Assembly (NCBI RefSeq): GCF_900105905.1
Contig: NZ_FNSV01000005.1
Coordinates: 8,451,501-8,515,500 of the forward strand
Source: Rhodococcus koreensis
Lineage (GTDB): Bacteria; Actinomycetota; Actinomycetes; Mycobacteriales; Mycobacteriaceae
Reading direction: 5' to 3'
DNA: 64,000 bases
The notes under the pieces were generated by a model. It was not told the DNA's origin. It did not search any database and saw only the letters and a program-made list of their open reading frames with translations. Of this stretch, positions 62,001 to 64,000 are shown in pieces (position 1 is the first letter of the stretch; every line of letters begins with the position of its first letter). Position numbers and translations under genes: made by a program.

Positions 62001-62251
62001 CGCAGGTCCGATTGGCGGTCGACGCTGGGCGCCGGCGTGTCGTGAGGTTCCCTGGGCGGGCTGGCGTGGTCGACCGCTCGCAGCAGGTCGTGGGTGAGTC
62101 GTCGGTAGGTGGAGAGCCATCGGTGGTCGACGGGTTCGTCGCGCAGATATGCAGTCAGGGTGGCGGTGTTCTCGCCGGTATCCAACCATCGGCGCAGGTC
62201 GGTAGTGCGATCCTGGACGTGCTGCAACAAAGTGTGTGGCGAAACGGGCAT
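61997..62251 (-). CDS. Small hypothetical protein, 84 aa
   Basis: MPVSPHTLLQHVQDRTTDLR is followed by a helical core (ENTATLTAYLRDEPVDHRWL, STYRRLTHDLLRAVDHA) and a disordered Pro-rich end. GAGGAG lies 5 nt before the ATG. Both this and its coupled partner are helical and carry the pattern (R)xLTxDLLxAV near the C-terminus, so they may be paralogues of one family. Confidence 0.52.
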   Translation of the reverse strand: MPVSPHTLLQHVQDRTTDLRRWLDTGENTATLTAYLRDEPVDHRWLSTYRRLTHDLLRAVDHASPPREPHDTPAPSVDRQSDLR

Positions 62252-62522
62252 CGAGTCTCCTCTGGTACGGAATTCCCTTCGGCGAGAATGAATTTCACGT
62301 GGCGGCGAGCTTCCCGAGTCATTGTTGCCTATGCAGGTGTCCGATGCTGGTGTTTCCCGGTCTGTGCCGCCACAGTCGGGAGTCGGACCGACTCGTGACT
62401 GCCGATGGCTGATCAGTCCATCGGCGTCGGAAAACTTGCCCAACTCCGGTTCCGTCGCGGTGGTACCGGGCGGACAATCGATGGGTACGAGATCAAGCCC
62501 ATGACCGAGAAGGAGTGGAGCC

Positions 62523-62711
62523 GTGAACCGGACAGACCTCCCACAGACACTGCGGAGATCATCGAAGGAGGTGCAGGCCGCTTTCGCCACAGCGCACGAG
62601 ACAGCCGTTCGGCGGTACGGCGAGGGCGAGGAGGCTCAACGTGCGGCATACGGCGAGCTCAAACAATCTTTCGAGCTCGTGACGGACCACTGGGTGCCCA
62701 AGCAGGACTGA
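62523..62711 (+). CDS. ChaB family protein
   Basis: Small protein of 62 aa. RTDLPQTLRRSSKEVQAAFA and YGEGEEAQRAAYGELKQSFE then DHWVPK are the ChaB signature. GTG start with AAGGAG 7 nt upstream. ChaB-like proteins are often encoded near cation transport or stress genes; their activity is not well defined. A strong hairpin follows. Confidence 0.82.
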   Translation: MNRTDLPQTLRRSSKEVQAAFATAHETAVRRYGEGEEAQRAAYGELKQSFELVTDHWVPKQD

Positions 62712-62716
62712 TGTCG

Positions 62717-62766
62717 CACCCGTGAGTACTTGTTAACCGCCGGACGTTGATAAGTACTCACGGGTG
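62717..62766. terminator. Bidirectional terminator hairpin
   Basis: CACCCGTGAGTACTT (62717-62731) and AAGTACTCACGGGTG (62752-62766) are a perfect 15-bp inverted repeat with a 20-nt loop, between the convergent ChaB and GntR genes. Confidence 0.8.
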
Positions 62767-62774
62767 GGTGTGCC

Positions 62775-63500
62775 TCAGACGACGGCAGACCAGATCTCGT
62801 CGACGGATCGATCGGACGCCTCGGTGCGGAGAGCCTGTGCGACGAGCAGGCGTCCGGTGTTCTCCAGGTGCCTACGCATCGCGGCTTCTGCCTCGTCGGA
62901 ATCACCTGCGATGATCGCGTCGATGACGGGTGCGTGCTCGTCGTCGATGTCGGTGAGCGTTCTGGTCTTGTCGGCGGTGTTGGCCCCGAGCAGTCGGGTG
63001 GTCTCGCGCAATGTCTTGACGATCGCCCGGGCCCGGCTGTTGTCGGCGGCGTCGAGGATCATGTCGTGAAGCCCGAGGTCATGGTGGGCGAACTGGTGTT
63101 CGTCGCCGACAGCGGCCGCGTCCCGCATCAGGCGTTGCTGGCGTAGTAATGCGTCCGACAGGGTGGGGTCGGATGCGGTCGCGGCCTTGCGGACGGCGGG
63201 AAGTTCCAGCGCCAATCGGACTGCGAAGATCTCGGCGATCTCCTTGGGCTGGGGGAGCAGAATGCGGAACCCCTGCCGAGCCTCGAACTTGATGAGTCCC
63301 ACTTCTTCGAGACGGAGCAGCGCGTCGCGCACGGGGGTGCGGGAGATGCCGAGGCCCTCGGCGAGTTGGTAGACCGAATACTTCACTCCCGGCTTCATGC
63401 GGCCGTCGTCGATGGCGGCCCGCACGGCGGCGATGGCCTGCTCCATCCGTCGTCCTGCGAACGGGGTGAGCGGTTCGAGTTCGAGCGCTTCGTCTGCCAC
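62775..63500 (-). CDS. GntR-family regulator (FCD/FadR subfamily)
   Basis: Regulator of 241 aa. The winged helix (SVYQLAEGLGISRTPVRDAL then LRLEEVGLIKFEARQGFRIL) is followed by an FCD ligand domain with the metal ligands Asp/His in HHDLGLHDMIL and in AAMRRHLENTGRL. GTG start at 63500; a longer frame crosses the operators. It is divergent from the FAD oxidase gene, and two identical palindromes lie between, so it controls that gene, likely in response to the 2-hydroxyacid. Confidence 0.88.
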   Translation of the reverse strand: MADEALELEPLTPFAGRRMEQAIAAVRAAIDDGRMKPGVKYSVYQLAEGLGISRTPVRDALLRLEEVGLIKFEARQGFRILLPQPKEIAEIFAVRLALELPAVRKAATASDPTLSDALLRQQRLMRDAAAVGDEHQFAHHDLGLHDMILDAADNSRARAIVKTLRETTRLLGANTADKTRTLTDIDDEHAPVIDAIIAGDSDEAEAAMRRHLENTGRLLVAQALRTEASDRSVDEIWSAVV

Positions 63501-63529
63501 CCGATCACTGTAACAACACAGGGCTGTTC

Positions 63530-63559
63530 GTAGCATGCTAGGAGCATGTAGCATGCTAC
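63530..63559. promoter_or_regulatory. Double GntR operator
   Basis: The 10-bp palindrome TAGCATGCTA occurs twice (63531-63540 and 63549-63558), centre to centre 18 bp, about two helical turns apart at the divergent promoter. The second copy extends to GTAGCATGCTAC. This is strong evidence of cooperative binding by the adjacent GntR protein. Confidence 0.7.
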
Positions 63560-63561
63560 GA

Positions 63562-64000
63562 ATGATCACCGCTGAATCACTGGCCGCTGAGCTGCGCAGT
63601 TCTGGAGTGAGCGATGTTCTCTCCGACGGCACGACCCGCGCCGCCTATTCGTCCGACGCGTCCCTGTACCGGGTGCGACCGCTGGTCGTCGCGCGGCCGC
63701 GACACGCCGACGAGGTCGCGGCGGCCCTCGCGGTGTGCCGCCGGGAGGGCGTGCCCCTGACTTCGCGCGGCGGTGGCACGTCCGTCGCCGGCAACGCGGT
63801 CGGGACGGGACTGATCCTGGACTTCAGCCGGCACATGAACCGGGTGCTCTCGATCGACACGGACGCACAGACTGCGACAGTGGAGCCGGGCACGATCCAG
63901 ATGGTGCTGCAGCAGGCCGTGGCACCGCACGGCCTGCGATTCGGGCCCGATCCGTCGACCTCCACCCGCTGCACGATCGGCGGCATGATCGGCAACAACG
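63562..64000 (+). CDS. FAD-linked oxidase, D-lactate/glycolate dehydrogenase type (partial, 3' end outside window)
   Basis: The first 146 residues of an FAD_binding_4 protein: VARPRHADEVAAALAVCRRE and LTSRGGGTSVAGNAVGTGLI then TVEPGTIQMVLQQAVAPHGL and GPDPSTSTRCTIGGMIGNN. The wording CTIGGMIGNN is typical of two-domain D-lactate dehydrogenases with an iron-sulfur C-terminal domain. I chose the ATG at 63562 since an in-frame ATG at 63553 lies inside the second operator. Confidence 0.85.
   Translation, partial: MITAESLAAELRSSGVSDVLSDGTTRAAYSSDASLYRVRPLVVARPRHADEVAAALAVCRREGVPLTSRGGGTSVAGNAVGTGLILDFSRHMNRVLSIDTDAQTATVEPGTIQMVLQQAVAPHGLRFGPDPSTSTRCTIGGMIGNN

Noticed and set aside
61563..62045. 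160-codon plus-strand frame over the small-gene pair
   Set aside because: It runs antisense through two coupled minus-strand genes and turns into low-complexity sequence; only its first part might be a relic.
1..64000. CRISPR arrays, tRNA/rRNA genes, intact insertion sequences, prophage
   Set aside because: No regularly spaced repeats, cloverleaf genes, transposase or phage structural genes are visible on either strand.

Overview
The window reads as chromosomal DNA of a high-GC actinomycete of the mycolic-acid group, most likely a large-genome Rhodococcus. The GC content is high. GTG starts, ATGA stop/start overlaps and dense catabolic operons with divergent regulators are frequent. Several families are typical of mycolate actinobacteria: GlnX/GlnH, an Rv1733c-like membrane protein, an MTB12-like lipoprotein, MbtH and YkcB-like mannosyltransferases. 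This assignment is inference from content. I see no tRNA, rRNA, CRISPR array or intact insertion sequence.

Layout. 0-9.4 kb: an import and catabolic island (PRISE-type reductase, aldehyde dehydrogenase, RbsA/B/C-type ABC importer, SDR, IclR regulator) divergent from a split transketolase. 9.6-17.9 kb: a lipoate-ligase-like protein, two nitronate monooxygenases, two LysR regulators, two MFS transporters and a flavin-split-barrel protein. 17.9-24.0 kb: a PucR regulator divergent from an operon of an FMN-dependent 2-hydroxy-acid oxidase homologue, a polar amino-acid ABC importer and RidA. 24.1-25.7 kb: a reverse transcriptase preceded by a 174-nt structured element closed by long inverted repeats, which I interpret as an undescribed retron. 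25.5-30.6 kb: SDR, nitroreductase, alpha/beta hydrolase, and an FAD hydroxylase divergent from TetR. 30.6-35.6 kb: an orphan glnX-glnH-like pair without pknG, then a 3'-truncated aldehyde dehydrogenase and a beta-hydroxyacid dehydrogenase.

35.6-45.5 kb is a gene-poor, decaying accessory stretch. It holds a secreted serine protease with a TTG start, small membrane proteins behind a CsoR-like palindrome, a tandem pair of strong hairpins, fragments of an OB-fold/zinc-ribbon protein and a sigma factor, a frameshifted YkcB-like mannosyltransferase, MbtH next to a truncated hydroxylamine-forming monooxygenase, and a truncated TetR gene fused head-to-head to that monooxygenase.

45.7-51.2 kb is a catabolic run: FAD oxidoreductase, DapA-like aldolase, Na+/amino-acid symporter, aminobutyraldehyde-type dehydrogenase. 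51.2-57.2 kb holds single-gene units: methyltransferases, VOC, SUKH, RibD/DHFR-like proteins and secreted antigens. 57.2-61.2 kb is a Hen1-Pnkp RNA-repair operon. The right edge has small hypothetical proteins, ChaB, and a GntR regulator divergent from a D-lactate/glycolate-type FAD oxidase cut by the window end.

The most interesting systems are the candidate retron (24.1-25.7 kb), the Hen1-Pnkp operon and the orphan GlnX-GlnH sensor pair.
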